Program-made: the position numbers and the translations under genes
Shown: in pieces, positions 44,174-55,241 of the stretch
Numbering within the stretch: the stretch's first letter is position 1
How the letters are laid out: every line of letters starts with the position of its first letter
Assembly (NCBI RefSeq): GCF_024139115.2
Contig: NC_085140.1
Coordinates: 460,815,506-460,879,505 of the forward strand
Direction of reading: 5' to 3'
Origin: Armigeres subalbatus
Taxonomy: Eukaryota > Arthropoda > Insecta > Diptera > Culicidae
DNA: 64,000 nucleotides
Notes under the pieces: model-generated
Databases searched by the model: none
What the model saw: only the letters and a program-made list of their open reading frames with translations
Told to the model about the DNA's origin: nothing

Positions 44174-44509
44174 TCAATTAAGTACCGCAATCAATTGGAA
44201 ACACTTCGGTCTCTTTATCAAAATGAGTGCAAAAACCACGAATTCGCGCGAAACGAGATCCGCACACTCAAGGCGAAGGTCGATAGCCTGGAGAAAAAGC
44301 TGCTGGACGAGAAGACGGCACATCTGGACAAGATGTCGAAGCTGGAAGAGTCGATCCAGATCAAAGACAAGCTCCAGTCACAGCTGACTCACGTCGAGGA
44401 GGAACTGGCATCATCGATCGTCAAATGGCACAGCTTGGAGTACCAGTTGAAAGAGCAGGAAGAAAGTTGCGTGCAGTTGACGTCAGAGAAGAGGGAACTG
44501 CTGAAACAG
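44174..44509 (+). CDS. coiled-coil protein gene, exon 3
   Basis: The acceptor TTTTTAAATAG follows a 65-nt intron; the exon is 112 codons in phase 0 and ends CAG|GTATGT. It is a continuous predicted coiled coil: SIKYRNQLETLRSLYQNECK, TLKAKVDSLEKKLLDEKTAH, LEESIQIKDKLQSQLTHVEE, KWHSLEYQLKEQEESC, TSEKRELLKQ. Leu/Ile recur at heptad a/d spacing with Glu/Lys flanks. Codon use is G+C-rich at third positions, unlike the A+T-rich surroundings. The next in-phase exon is 15.1 kb away. Confidence 0.75.
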
Positions 44510-45148
44510 GTATGTTGCTCGTGTTTGGGGATTCGGAAGGTCTAGTCTAGTGATACGCACGTGGCGGCAAGTTTCCCGATGGCAAATGCATATTAACTCA
44601 TGCTGGGTCGGGAGCGGGTGGCTACGGTTGGGAAACAAGTTCCACGCGTATGATTCAGAACGCTGTTGGCGCCAAGAATTTCCACAATACTGTGCCTGAT
44701 GGTCAGATGATGGCTTACATTGATTTTAAATTAGCATAAATGAAGCTAATGGGCATGGCGAGCATTGCATCTGAATAATAAATGAGCTTAAGGGACAGGA
44801 CGCAATACCTTCAAATTGCTTTGGAGTATATGCTTTAAATGTTTAGTTAGCCAAAATCAATCAATGTTTATTGAAAAATAGTTGCAATATGAGACGATTT
44901 TCTGTTATATTGACTCATGGGGTAATATGGACAGGATTTGTGTTAGGTCCTTACGTGACTCTAACAACTAATTGTTGACCTTTAAAATCAATAAAAAAAA
45001 CTGCATACCAAGTAATGGTGATTAATCCAATTAAATAAAGGTTAAATCTCAGGCGCTATGTAAGAACAAAGTCAGCCTAGTGGAAAACAATTATATTCGT
45101 GGTGTTTTGGACAATGACAATCTGCCTGAATAATTTCAGTAATACGAA
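44510..45148. other. intron start, unassigned
   Basis: No repeat partner or RNA gene recognised before the hAT MITE at 45149. Confidence 0.35.
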
Positions 45149-45450
45149 TAGAGATGTCGTAAAATCTCGATTAATCGATTAGTAACTAATCGATTACTAT
45201 CGATTCTTGACGATTACTGAATCGATTCATTGTTGAGTAGTAATCGATTCAAAATTAATCGATTATCATAATGATAGAACGATTTATCGAAGTAATCATA
45301 TAAGAGTTGTCATAAAATCCCGATTAATCGATTAGTAACTAATCGATTACTCTCGATTCCTGTCGATTATTGAATCGATTAATCGTTGGAAAGTAGTCGA
45401 TCTAAAATTAATCGATAATCGAAGTAATCGATTGATTTACGACATCTCTA
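45149..45450. mobile_element. hAT-type MITE, 302 bp, 8-bp TSD AATACGAA
   Basis: Ends TAGAGATGTCGTAAA and TTTACGACATCTCTA. AATACGAA stands at 45141-45148 and 45451-45458. The inside is an imperfect direct duplication of CGATTAATCGATTAGTAACT, AATCGATTACT with many ATCGAT palindromes. Non-coding. Confidence 0.8.
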
Positions 45451-45458
45451 AATACGAA

Positions 45459-46663
45459 TGGAATCATTTATTGCGGCTGGTCTGATTGAGCTGAAGAGTT
45501 GACGCTTAATTTCTAAATGGTACAGACGCTGTCTCCAGTCGGCTATGCCAGCAACGGCGTAGGATTGCCAATTCGAAGATGACGAATTTGAATCTCGGTC
45601 CGGTCTGCGATGTTTTAGAGTTGGAAATCTTCTGATGTTTTACAGAAGCTTAATATTTGAAAGTCGATCACAGATTATACAAAAAAGTTTTATTTCAAGT
45701 CAAATAATTTCAAGGCAACATCGGGTCTGTTCCGCATCGCGAGTACACGTCCTTGCGATCCCGGGCAAATGATGAGTTCACAAAAAGAGCTAACCAATCC
45801 GCATGTGGATAAAAGGCGAATGATTTGACGTCAGGCAGTACAATCGAACATGTACAGAATCAAACAATCACAGATTTTCTCTCTCATTTTGGAGAAGTAC
45901 TGTCTTTCCGAGGCCAGACATAGAAAGGAAAGAACCTTCTTCGAAAGATGATCAAACAGCATTCGAGTCGCAAGAATGATAGGTATGTTATTTACCTTTC
46001 ATAATCACAATCACCGACGAGCAAAGCTGCGTGTCTTACAATGCATTGCAATGGGCTCCTTCGATCTTGCCTGACACAAGATGTCTTCTCGCTGTTAGAA
46101 TTTTCAAAAATACAACCTAATTTCAAGATGTGGGCCACCACAGGATCAACTTCACTACATCGACAGCCAACTCGTTCAGATGCCTTCCTACGAAGCGATG
46201 GACACGAAGCCGACGAATCCTCTACTTTGTATAGCAGTAGCCGGACCCTCAGACGATCATATCTCAAGAAAATGAGTCTCGATGCTGACACATACACAAA
46301 CAACCCAGAAAACTTGCACTAAAAATGGATCTTTCCAGCTACAATATTGCCACTATCAATATTAACACGATTACGAACGACACCAAAATAATCATTTGCA
46401 CGAATAGTGGATCTCGGTATCAAATTCATCCTACAGGTCGAGAACGAACAGTAGAATCTCGCAGGATACGTAGTAATCAGCAAAGTCGACTACACTCGAA
46501 GAGGCATAGCAATCGCTTTAAGGGACTACATTAGCTTCTCACAAAAAGAAAAAAGTTTAGACGGTCGGCTAGTGACCCTGCGATCAAGGAATCATACTTC
46601 TTCGTAGGTTTTTCCTCTTGTTTCGATGGCATTGAACATCATCTTGACAACATATAATTGAGT
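45459..46663. other. unassigned intronic sequence
   Basis: Frames at 45992-46322 (both strands) and 46325-46534 show no recognisable domain. GAATTTGAATCTCGGTCC near 45586 faintly resembles a tRNA T arm but has no matching box A at the right distance that I trust. Confidence 0.3.
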
Positions 46664-46815
46664 CACTTGTCATAAGACGAGTTTGTACCATCCCTTTTAA
46701 TTCCACCACTTGATTGTACCTTGACAGATACGTATTTCGACCTCAACAGTAAGGTCGTCTTCAGTGTCTCGTACTTGACTCGACGGGATGGTACAAACTC
46801 GTCTTATGACAAGTG
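46664..46815. mobile_element. foldback of the TCATAAGACGAG family, copy 2
   Basis: Arms CACTTGTCATAAGACGAGTT, TGTACCATCCC and the inverse at 46785-46815 are perfect over about 31 bp. The interior carries AATTCCACCACTTGATTGTA and GGTCGTCTTCAGTGTCTC. Related to 25777-25948 and 58642-58690. Confidence 0.8.
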
Positions 46816-47326
46816 AAGACATTCCACTGAAAAGCTCAAAATAATTTTCTTAATATAATTGAGGTTATGTCCGATTGCCGACTGCTCTCTTACTGTGTGA
46901 AATTAACTTATCAGAAATCGTCAGCCTTCGGTTACACTAAAATGAGTGACATGGCAGTTACTCATAATATGTGAAATTTTGCTTTTATTAAACACCGTCA
47001 TAAACTCTTCGCAATGCAAATATTCTTATGGGGGTAATTCATTTGACCACATTATGACCAAAAATTGAAGCTTTATTCAAGCGTTGAAAATTGGATTTAT
47101 TACGCTCAACACAACCATAGATCTATTCACACAACCATAGATCTATTCATATGGTCAATAGGCATTTGACGTTTGGAGCATTTTTCAACAGATTTATGAG
47201 AGCTTTATTGATAGCAATAAGAGCGTCAATAAAACTGAGCAATTAGCTTGGTGATTGCTGTCATAAGTCCGCAATAAGAATTAGATAAATCCAAGAAGCA
47301 TGGAAATTGTTACTTGGGTACTGTCG
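46816..47326. other. unassigned intronic sequence
   Basis: Contains a small direct repeat, CACAACCATAGATCTATTCA, at about 47111-47150. No coding or RNA feature seen. Confidence 0.35.
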
Positions 47327-47524
47327 TACAGTCAAACCTCCATGAGTCGATATTGAAGGGACCATCGACTCATGGAAATATCGAGATGTGGAATAGGAAA
47401 TCTTTGGAAAGCTCTTTGGAGGGACCATCACAGTAACCCAGAAAATATTTTTTGATATGGAATAATTTGCTTCCATGAGTCGATATCGAGTCATAGAACA
47501 TCGACTCATGGAGGTTTGACTGTA
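47327..47524. mobile_element. 198-bp TA MITE, pogo/Tigger-like ends, copy A
   Basis: CAGTCAAACCTCCATGAGTC ... GACTCATGGAGGTTTGACTG with TA on each side. As far as I can read, it is identical base for base to 55044-55241. It interrupts the reverse-transcriptase remnant at 47525-47900 right after FIDFKAPY. Terminal CAGT with TA duplication suggests the Tc1/mariner-pogo group. Confidence 0.9.
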
Positions 47525-47900
47525 TGGCGCCTTGAAATCAATGAACAGATGGGGCGTTAGGATAACTTCCCATGAAATCATTCACTAATGGTGACAGACG
47601 ACGGAAGGTGGTCTGGGTGATCGCTCGAAAGTTCTCACACTCCAGATTGTTGTCTTTCTTGTAGATATAACCCCTTCCTTCCTTTCCTCCGGTAGTTGTT
47701 CAGTTTTCCAGATTCTGACTATCAGTTTATGCAGGCAAGTGGCCAGCTTTTCCAAGCCCATCTTGATGAGCTCATCTCCGATACCATCCCTACCAGCTGC
47801 TTTGGATGGCAACCTTAACTTTTTTCCATTGTCCGCTGAACTGACGTAGTCATCTCCTCCACTGCCTTCACTTGCACTGCCTGTACTCAGTGCTGTCCTA
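47525..47900 (-). pseudogene. RTE-like reverse-transcriptase fragment (early motifs)
   Basis: Minus strand gives LPSKAAGRDGIGDELIKMG, LATCLHKLIVRIWKTEQLPE, ERKEGVI, then after a frameshift HLFIDFKAPY. These are RT motifs 1-2 and motif A (FIDFKAAYD in intact elements). The frame is broken twice and then cut by the MITE. This is a different part of the RT from the 3' fragments at 24194 and 38894. Confidence 0.7.
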
Positions 47901-48124
47901 CACTCAGTGCGAAAAATTACTTATCACTAATCACTTACAGTGAACTCTCCCTAACTCGATATTCTGTAACTCGATATTTTCTCTAACTCGATGAAATTCA
48001 AAGTCCCTTGAATCTAACATAGTGAATTGAATCTATCTAACTTGAATCTAACAAGTCGAAGTAATTTTACAAAGCATTTTCACCTCGCTTACTCGATGTT
48101 GTCAGAAAAAGTACATGCACGACA

Positions 48125-49075
48125 TAGTTAGAAGTGAAAAGTGATAAGCGAGAAGTGAGAAATGAGATATGCGAAATAAGAAGTTAGAAGTGAAGAATGA
48201 GAAGTGAGATATGAGACGTGAGATATGAAAAGTGAGAGAGGTAAAGTTAGGAATAAGAAATTAAAAGTGAGAAGTGAGAAATGAGAGATGAGAAGTTTGA
48301 AGTAAGAAGTGAGAAATAAGTAGTGGGAAGTAGAAAATACATAGTAAGAAGTGCGAAGAGTGTTATGAGAAGTGAAAAGTATGAAGAGAGAAGTGAGAAG
48401 TGAAAAGTTAGAAGTTGGAAGTGAAAAGTCAGAAGGTAGAAGTGGAATGTGATAAGTGAGAAATGAGAAGCCAGAAGTAAGATATAAGAAGTTATATGTG
48501 AGAAGTGAAAAGTGAAAAATGAGAAGTGATATGTGCGAAGTCAGAAGTAAGATGTGCGAAGTGAAAAGTGAGATGCGCGAAGTGAGAAGTGAGAAATTAA
48601 TAGTGAGAAATGAAAAGTTAAAAGTGAGAAGTGAGAAATTCAAAGTGTGAAAAGTAAAGTGAGAAATGAGAAGTAAGAAGTGAGTGGTGAGTAGTGGGAA
48701 GTGAGAAATGAGAGGTGAGAAGTGAGAAGTTTAGAGTACGAAGATCGAAGCGAATAGTGAGAAGTGAAAAGTGATGAATGAGAAATGAGAAGTCAGAAGA
48801 TATAAGAGATATAAGAAGTTATAAGTGAGAAGTAAGAAGTGAAAAATGAGATGTGGGAAGTAAGAGGTGAGAAATTAATAGTGAGAAGTGCAAAGTGCCA
48901 AGTACAAAGTGAGAAGTGAGTTGTGGGAAAAGGGAAATGAGAAGCCAAATGTGCGAAGAGAGAAGTAAGAAGTAAGTAGTGAGAAGTGAAAAGTGAGAAA
49001 TTAGGAGTGAGAAGTCAGTTATGAGAAGGGAGTAATCAGAAGTTAGAAGTGAGGACCGAGGAACAAGAAATGAAA
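48125..49075 (+). repeat. purine heptamer array (GAGAAGT)n within the pogo-like element
   Basis: GAGAAGTGAGAAGTGAAAAG repeats irregularly for about 950 bp. The minus frame 48128-48643 (171 codons, Leu/Ser/Thr/Phe) is its translation and is rejected as a gene. Confidence 0.85.
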
Positions 49076-49081
49076 AACGAT

Positions 49082-49480
49082 ATTCTTTCTTTTTCCTTCT
49101 TTCTTTTTTTCTCTTCCTTCTACTGTCTTATATCTCTCCTCTCACTTCTCACTACTTAACATCTCGCTTCTCACCTCATAATTATCCTCTCTCCTTCTAA
49201 TTCCTTTTTTTCTCTTTTTCTCACTACTCACATACTTCTTCTCATTTCGCAACTATCACAACTCACTTCTCCCCACTTTCTTCTCACTTCTCATTTCTCA
49301 CTTTCTACTACTCACATGTTACTGCACACATCTCACTGCTCAACACTCACTTCCATTCTTCAGTACTCACTTCTCACTACTCTGTACTCATTTTAAAATA
49401 GCTCATTTCTCACTTCTCAGTTCTCGCTGTTCAACATTCACTTCGAACATCTCTCTTCTCACTTCACTAATTAAGAAAAC
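49082..49480 (+). repeat. pyrimidine array (CTCACTT)n, inverse of the preceding tract
   Basis: CTTCTCACTTCTCACT, CTCACTACTCACAT and similar words form the complement of the GAGAAGT array, so the two can fold on each other. At the junction near 49095 CTTTCTTTTTCCTTCTTTC is pure pyrimidine. Confidence 0.8.
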
Positions 49481-50499
49481 AAATTTTAACTGTTCGGATA
49501 AACGGCATTCGGCCAAATATAAATGTGTTCCCTATCTTGATACCTCCCTAACTCGATGGTCCCTTCAATATCGAGTAAGGGAGAGTTCACTGTATCACTA
49601 AACACTAATCACTAATCATTTGTCACTTATTACTAATCACCAAACACTAATCACTAATCACTAATCACTAATCATTAATCACTAATCACTTATCACTAAT
49701 TACAAGTCACTAAGTCACTCATTACTAAACACAAATCACTAATCACTTATCACTAATCACTAATCACTAATTACTTATCACTAATCACTAATCACTAATC
49801 ACTAATCACTAATCACTAATCACTAATCACTAATCACTAATCACTAATCACTAATTACTTTTCACTAATCACTAATCACTAATCACTAATCACTAATTAA
49901 TCATCACTAATTATTATCACTAATCACTTATCACTAAACACTAATCACTAATCACTAATCACTAATCGCTAATCACTAATCACTAATCACTAATTACTTA
50001 TCACTCATCACTAATCATTCATCACTAATTACTAATCACCAAACACTAATCATTAATCACTAATCACTAATTATAAGTCACTAAGTCACTCATCACTAAT
50101 CAGTAATTACTAATCACTAATCACTAGTTATCACTTATCGCTAATCAATATTCACTTATCACGTTCTTTTCACTTTTCACTTATCATCACTCATCACTAA
50201 TCACTAATCGCTAATCACTAATCACTCATCACTATAACTCAATTACGTATCACTAATCACTAATCATTAATCACTAATCACTAATTACAAGTCATTAAGT
50301 CACTCATCACTAAACACTAATCACTAATCACTAATTACTTATCACTTATTGCTAATCACTAATCACTTATCACGTTCTTTTCACTTTTCACTTAACATCA
50401 CTCATAACTAATCACGAATCACTAATCACTAATTACTTATCACAAATCACTAATCACCAATTACTTATCACTAATCACTAATCACTAATCACTTATTAC

Positions 50500-50847
50500 C
50501 AGAGATGCATCTGAACACGAGAACGCGTGTTCGTGTTCAAAACATTCTGAACACTGCACACTGTTCAAGAGCACTGACCTAACTTAGCAACTTGTATCCT
50601 AGGAAAACAAATTCAAGCGACGGTTTGCTACACATTTTTCGGCTAGTAACGGAACACGTGGGCATCTAACGGATAGAAATCAAGCATGCTCGTATGTTTT
50701 TGCATAGTTCCAAATCTAAGGAATCTTAGTTACCATGATCGTTTTGCTTGCGTACCAACCCAGTGCACACTGAACTGTGTTCAGAGTTCAAAACTAAGAA
50801 CACCAAGGCGCGCTCTTGGCTCATGTTCTGTTCAGGATGCATCTCTG
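50500..50847. mobile_element. hAT-type MITE, 348 bp, 8-bp TSD CTTATTAC
   Basis: Ends CAGAGATGCATCTGAACA and TGTTCAGGATGCATCTCTG. CTTATTAC is present at 50492-50499 and 50848-50855. Inner inverted blocks include TGTTCAAAACATT and GTTCAGAGTTCAAAAC. Inserted in the heptamer satellite. Non-coding. Confidence 0.85.
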
Positions 50848-51250
50848 CTTATTACTAATCATTAATCACTAATTACTAATCACCAAACCCTAATCAATAA
50901 TCACTAATCACTAACCACTAATCATTAATCACTAATCACTAATTACAAGTCACTAAGTCACTCATTACTAAACACTAATCACTAATCACTAATCACTAAT
51001 TACTTATCACCTATTGCTAATCACTTATCACGTTCTTTTCACTTTTCACTTAACATCTAACTAACTCATTAACTCATCATTAATCACGAATCACTAATCA
51101 CTAATTACTTATTACTTATCACTAATCACTAATTACTAATCACTAATTACTTATGACTAATTATTTATCACTTATTGCTAATCACCAATCACTTATCACG
51201 TTCTTTTCACTTTCCACTTTTCACTTTTCACTTATCACTTATCACTTATC

Positions 51251-51410
51251 AGAAATTGCTCCGGAAGTACCTCAAATAAATTTCCTCCGGAAATTCTACA
51301 AATGAATTTGTCCGTAAGTTCTTTAAAGGAATTCCTTCGGAAGTTCTACAAAGGAATTCGTCCGGAAGTTCTCTAAACGGATTCCTCCGGAAGTTCCAGA
51401 GGAATTCTTT
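51251..51410 (-). repeat. 24-bp-type minisatellite remnant on the 3' side of the CR1-like element
   Basis: GAAATTGCTCCGGAAG, GAATTCCTTCGGAAGTTC and GATTCCTCCGGAAGTTCC belong to the same family as 22570-23470. The array continues at 54040-54580, so the CR1-like element probably landed in it. Confidence 0.7.
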
Positions 51411-54035
51411 TTATTTATTTATTTATTTATTAATTGGTACATTCATCTGACATCATTGTCTACATGAATAAAACTTAAGCTAGGCAAATGCATTAGATTG
51501 CAACAATCGTAGTCTGAAATTACTTGTGCTTATAGAAAAATCAAATAAACTGTAAACACTATTAAACATACAACACATTATACGTATTGGCTCGTTCTGA
51601 CCATAGCCAGTGCGTCTATAGTCCAATCTTAAAAAGTTAGGAGGAATAACATGTATGTTGATTTAAGCTAGCAAATTGAATAAATGATGTATTGATCACT
51701 TTTTGTATAAACAGAATTCTTTCCACCTGACGTCTCCTGATTAATGTGTCCATTGCAAGCAAACGGCAGCGACCCCGGTATGATGGTAAGTTGAAAGGGT
51801 CACGCCAAGGAAGATACCTCAACGCATAACGAACAAAACGAGATTGGACGGCTTCTATTCTCGAAGTCCAGCTTTCAGAATAAGGGCTCCACACGACAGC
51901 AGCATATTCAAGTACAGACCGCACTAGCGAGAAATACAATGCTCGCAAGCAGTACGGATCCTTGAATTCATTTGATATTCTGAAGATAAATCCCAGATTT
52001 CGATTAGCTTTCGCAATAACATACGAGTAATGCTCTCGAAAAGACAGTTTTGTGTCTAGTTGAACGCCAAGATCCTTAACTACTGATTCTCTCGCGACTA
52101 TTTCACCTTCAATATCATAGTTCCACTTGATTGGGTTCTTTTTACGGGTGAAAGATATAACCGAGCATTTTTAGTACTGATTAACATCTCGTTGATTCCA
52201 CACCATTCTGCAAAGGCATCAACAAGTTTCTGGAGTTTCAAACAATCTTCGAGGGACTTTATAACGATATATATTTTAAGATCATCTGCATACAGAAGTC
52301 GGCAGCCTCTAGGGAGAACAGCGCAAACATCATTGATGAACAAGGAAAACAGCAAAGGGCCTAGGTTGCTGCCCTGAGGAACACCGGAAAAATTCGAGAA
52401 GGAATTGGACTGAGCTCCACCAATCTTCACAGACAGACGTCGATTAATTAGGTATGATTTTAACCAGTTGACAAATTTTGGCGCAGCACCCATCCGCTGG
52501 ATCTTCGCAAGGAGAAGATTGTGGTCAACACGATCGAATGCAGCTTTCAGATCAGTGTATATAGTGTCTACTTGACACCCGTATTCCATATTACGTAAGC
52601 AGAACGATGTAAATTCTGTGAGGTTAGTGACTGTTGATCGACCAGCAAAGAAGCCATGTTGATCATTTGAAATATAATTCCTTACTTCATGAAACAGTAT
52701 TTTGTGAACCAGAATTTCAAGTAACTTTGATCCTGCACATAAAGATGTGATACCGCGATAGTTGTTCACATTGCCACGGTTGCCTTTTTTGAAAACTGGG
52801 ATGAGGATGGATTTCTTCCATGTATCTGGGAATTACTGATTGTGCCATAGATTGATTGCAAATAGCAGATAGAGGAGCGCAGAGTGCCAAGGCACATTTT
52901 TTGAAAACAATGGGTGGTATACCATCTGGTCCTGGTTGGCAAGATGTTTTCAGTTTGGTGATAGCATCACAAATATTCGCTTCAGTGAAAACAATGTTCT
53001 GCATTCCTAGTAGTCCTTCTGGGACATTACGAAGAGCGGCTACGATGGCTTGCAAATAGATTGCATATCTCCGCAGAAGATGATGCTGCTTCAGTACCAT
53101 AGGACATAACGGAGGGAAAACCATTTACTTTATGCTTTTCATTCACAAATGTCCAGAAGCGCTTGGGATTACGCTTCAAATCATTTTGTCTTCGTCGCAC
53201 ATAATATGAATATAGTAGTCGGTTATAGTTCTTATATCTATTACTAGCGACCTGAAACTCTTGTTTTGTAACTATATTCCGATTGGCAGAATAGTGCCGT
53301 AAGGCTTTAGCACGTTTACGTTTTAATATTCTCAGGCGTTGGTTCGACCAAGGTTGACCTTGAGTACGACGAGTTGCAGGAGCATAGACCCGAAACAACT
53401 CGAGAAGCGTATCAGTGAGGATTCTCACAGCATCGTTCACATTTTCAGCAGTATACAGTGGTGTCCAGTCTTTTTCTAAAATGGCACGGTTTAATGCGGA
53501 GAAATCAGTTTTACGAAAATTGAACTGAGAAAGTTCCATGGTATCTATAAAGGGTATCTTCTGCGGACAGTTAAGTGATACTAGGAGAGCAGGATGGAAT
53601 GCATCCATAGCAACCAGTGGCTCATCGGCTTCAGTAATGCTACACTGGCAAGCATCTTTCTCATAGCAGAAAACCAGGTCCAGTATACGATCACTATGAT
53701 TGATAACTGGGTTAAGTTGGTTCATATCAAGCACCGACATACCGTCAATCAGCGCTGAGTTGGATCTATTGAAAGATGATTCACAAGGGTCGGGGTATAG
53801 GAAATTGTTAGGGACATTTTTCCATACGAGTCCAGGCTGATTATAGTCACCAAGTATAAGGTGGGAATCATGCAGCCCAAGTGAGCCCGCAACGTGACTG
53901 GCACACTCAATATGCTGCTCAATGTAGTGAGGATCAGTAGCGTATTCTGGTGGTATATATATCACACCAATACAAACATCGTTCGAAGCAGTAGAAACAC
54001 GAACCCATAACTGCTCCAGTTGGTCATGTGCAGGA
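51411..54035 (-). pseudogene. CR1-like non-LTR retrotransposon, 5'-truncated and frameshifted
   Basis: Minus strand, in order. First, the C-terminal half of an apurinic-type endonuclease (GVIYIPPEYATD, LILGDYNQPGLVW, RILDLVF), then a linker ending KRNPKRFWTFVNEKHKVNG. Next come RT motifs in three frames: KTSCQPGPDGIPPIVFKK; after a shift, NNYRGITSLC, QHGFFAGRSTVTNL, YTDLKAAFDRVDHNLL (motif A), SGVPQGSNLGPLLF (motif B) and RLLYADDLKIY (catalytic motif C). After another break there is the C-terminal VRSVLEYAAVVWSPYSES. Frames change near 53060, 52830 and 52100. The 3' tail is a (TAAA)n run at 51410-51433. Clade assignment (CR1, perhaps Jockey-related) is from motif style. Confidence 0.85.
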
Positions 54036-54640
54036 ACGTAACAGGAACTTCCAGAAGAATTCCTTTGTAGAGCTCCCAAAAGAATTCCTTTGTAGAATTT
54101 CCGGAGGAATTCCTTTGATGAATTTTCAGAGTACTTGCGGAACTTTGAGGAACTACCAAAGGAATTCTTTTGCAGAACTTTCTGAGGAATTCTATTGTAG
54201 AACCTCCGGAGAAATTCTTTTAAGGAGCTTTTGGAAGAATTCATTTGAAGACCTTCCAGACGAATTCCTTAGTAGAACTTCCAAAGGAGTTCCTTTTAAA
54301 AACTTGCGGAGTAATTGCTTTGAGGAACCTACAGAGGAATCGATTTGAGTAACTTCTGGAGGAATTCCTTTGAGGAACTTCCGAAGGAATTCCTTTGAGA
54401 AACTTCCGAAGGAATTTTTTTGCAGAACTTCCGGAGGAATTCCTTTGAGGAACTTCCGGAGTAATTGCTTTGAGGAACTTCCGAAAGAATTCATTTGAGG
54501 AACTTCGGAGGAATTCCTTTAAGGCACATCTGGATAATTCGTTTGAGGAACTTTCTGAGGAATTTCTTTGTAGTACTCCTATAAGAACTCTATAAGTACT
54601 CTATAAGAAGTGAATAATGAACTAGAAATTTATCATTTTG
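54036..54640 (-). repeat. 24-bp minisatellite array, minus-strand orientation
   Basis: AGGAATTCCTTTGAGGAACT, TCCGGAGGAATTCC units repeat to about 54580. Frames over it (54028-54348 plus, 54192-54494 minus, and the N-terminal 70 codons joined to the endonuclease frame) are translations of the repeat. Confidence 0.85.
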
Positions 54641-55043
54641 ATACTAGGTTATTTTTATTTGGAAATTCTAGGCACTGTTAATAGGGAACGGACTCACTTT
54701 AGCTCGTTGATGCTGCTGCACGTGATATCGCCACCACGAGGTCCACTTGGTTGGCAATGGCGCCGGTTCACAACCGGCCGGAGACAACTTTCGGCACTAG
54801 AACTGCCGGGGAAATGCTGCTCTTCGGCTCACTGTTCCACTAATTCGGGAAGGCTTTACTTTCACCTCCGCCTGGAGGACTTTACGTTGGGGTCGTTTGT
54901 TGACGGACGACCTTCGGCAGACCACTGAATAGTGTCTTCGAGAGGAATTTAACCGCGGCACCATGCACACTAGGTCGGTATATTCACAATCAATCACTGT
55001 ACCGACTTAAACTCTTCGACCTGTTGCGACCTCTCACTTTAAC
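54641..55043. other. G+C-rich unassigned segment
   Basis: Stands out in composition (CCGGTTCACAACCGGCCGGA near 54770, a local palindrome) with open frames on both strands and no domain. It may be 5' sequence of a retroelement. No terminal repeat could be paired. Confidence 0.3.
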
Positions 55044-55241
55044 TACAGTCAAACCTCCATGAGTCGATATTGAAGGGACCATCGACTCATGGAAATATCG
55101 AGATGTGGAATAGGAAATCTTTGGAAAGCTCTTTGGAGGGACCATCACAGTAACCCAGAAAATATTTTTTGATATGGAATAATTTGCTTCCATGAGTCGA
55201 TATCGAGTCATAGAACATCGACTCATGGAGGTTTGACTGTA
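55044..55241. mobile_element. 198-bp TA MITE, pogo/Tigger-like ends, copy B
   Basis: Same length and, by eye, same sequence as 47327-47524, in the same orientation. TA flanks on both sides. Its target is the G+C-rich segment, unrelated to the target of copy A, so the two are separate insertions. Confidence 0.9.

Larger units (their letters stand above)
47938..49592. mobile_element. 1.66-kb pogo-like foldback inserted in the heptamer satellite
   Basis: Left end CAGTGAACTCTCCCTAACTC, GATATT. Right end AATATCGAGTAAGGGAGAGT, TCACTG. TA flanks both (47936-47937, 49593-49594). The right end read inward, GAGTTCACTG inverted then TATTGAAGGGACCATCGAG, aligns with the start of the 198-bp MITEs (CGATATTGAAGGGACCATCG), so they are relatives. 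The inside is not a transposase but two opposed heptamer arrays. Confidence 0.75.
47910..51250 (+). repeat. heptamer satellite (TAATCAC)n, about 1.7 kb net, with two nested transposons
   Basis: ATCACTAATCACTAATCACT runs with variants (TTATCAC, TAATTAC, TAAACAC, TAAGTCAC). Blocks: 47910-47935, 49595-50499, 50848-51250. GTTCTTTTCACTTTTCACTT recurs near 50163, 50375, 51032 and 51200, marking a higher-order period. The two interruptions are transposons with duplicated array sequence at their ends. Confidence 0.9.

Noticed and set aside
48128..48643. 171-codon minus-strand frame with Leu/Ser/Thr repeats
   Set aside because: Translation of the GAGAAGT heptamer array.
49595..51250. Possible CRISPR-like or telomeric array (regular short repeats)
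   Set aside because: A 7-bp satellite without spacers; the heptamer is not the insect telomere repeat TTAGG.
54028..54494. Opposed frames of 100-106 codons at 54.0-54.5 kb
   Set aside because: Both are translations of the 24-bp minisatellite; open frames on both strands are expected from a stop-free unit.
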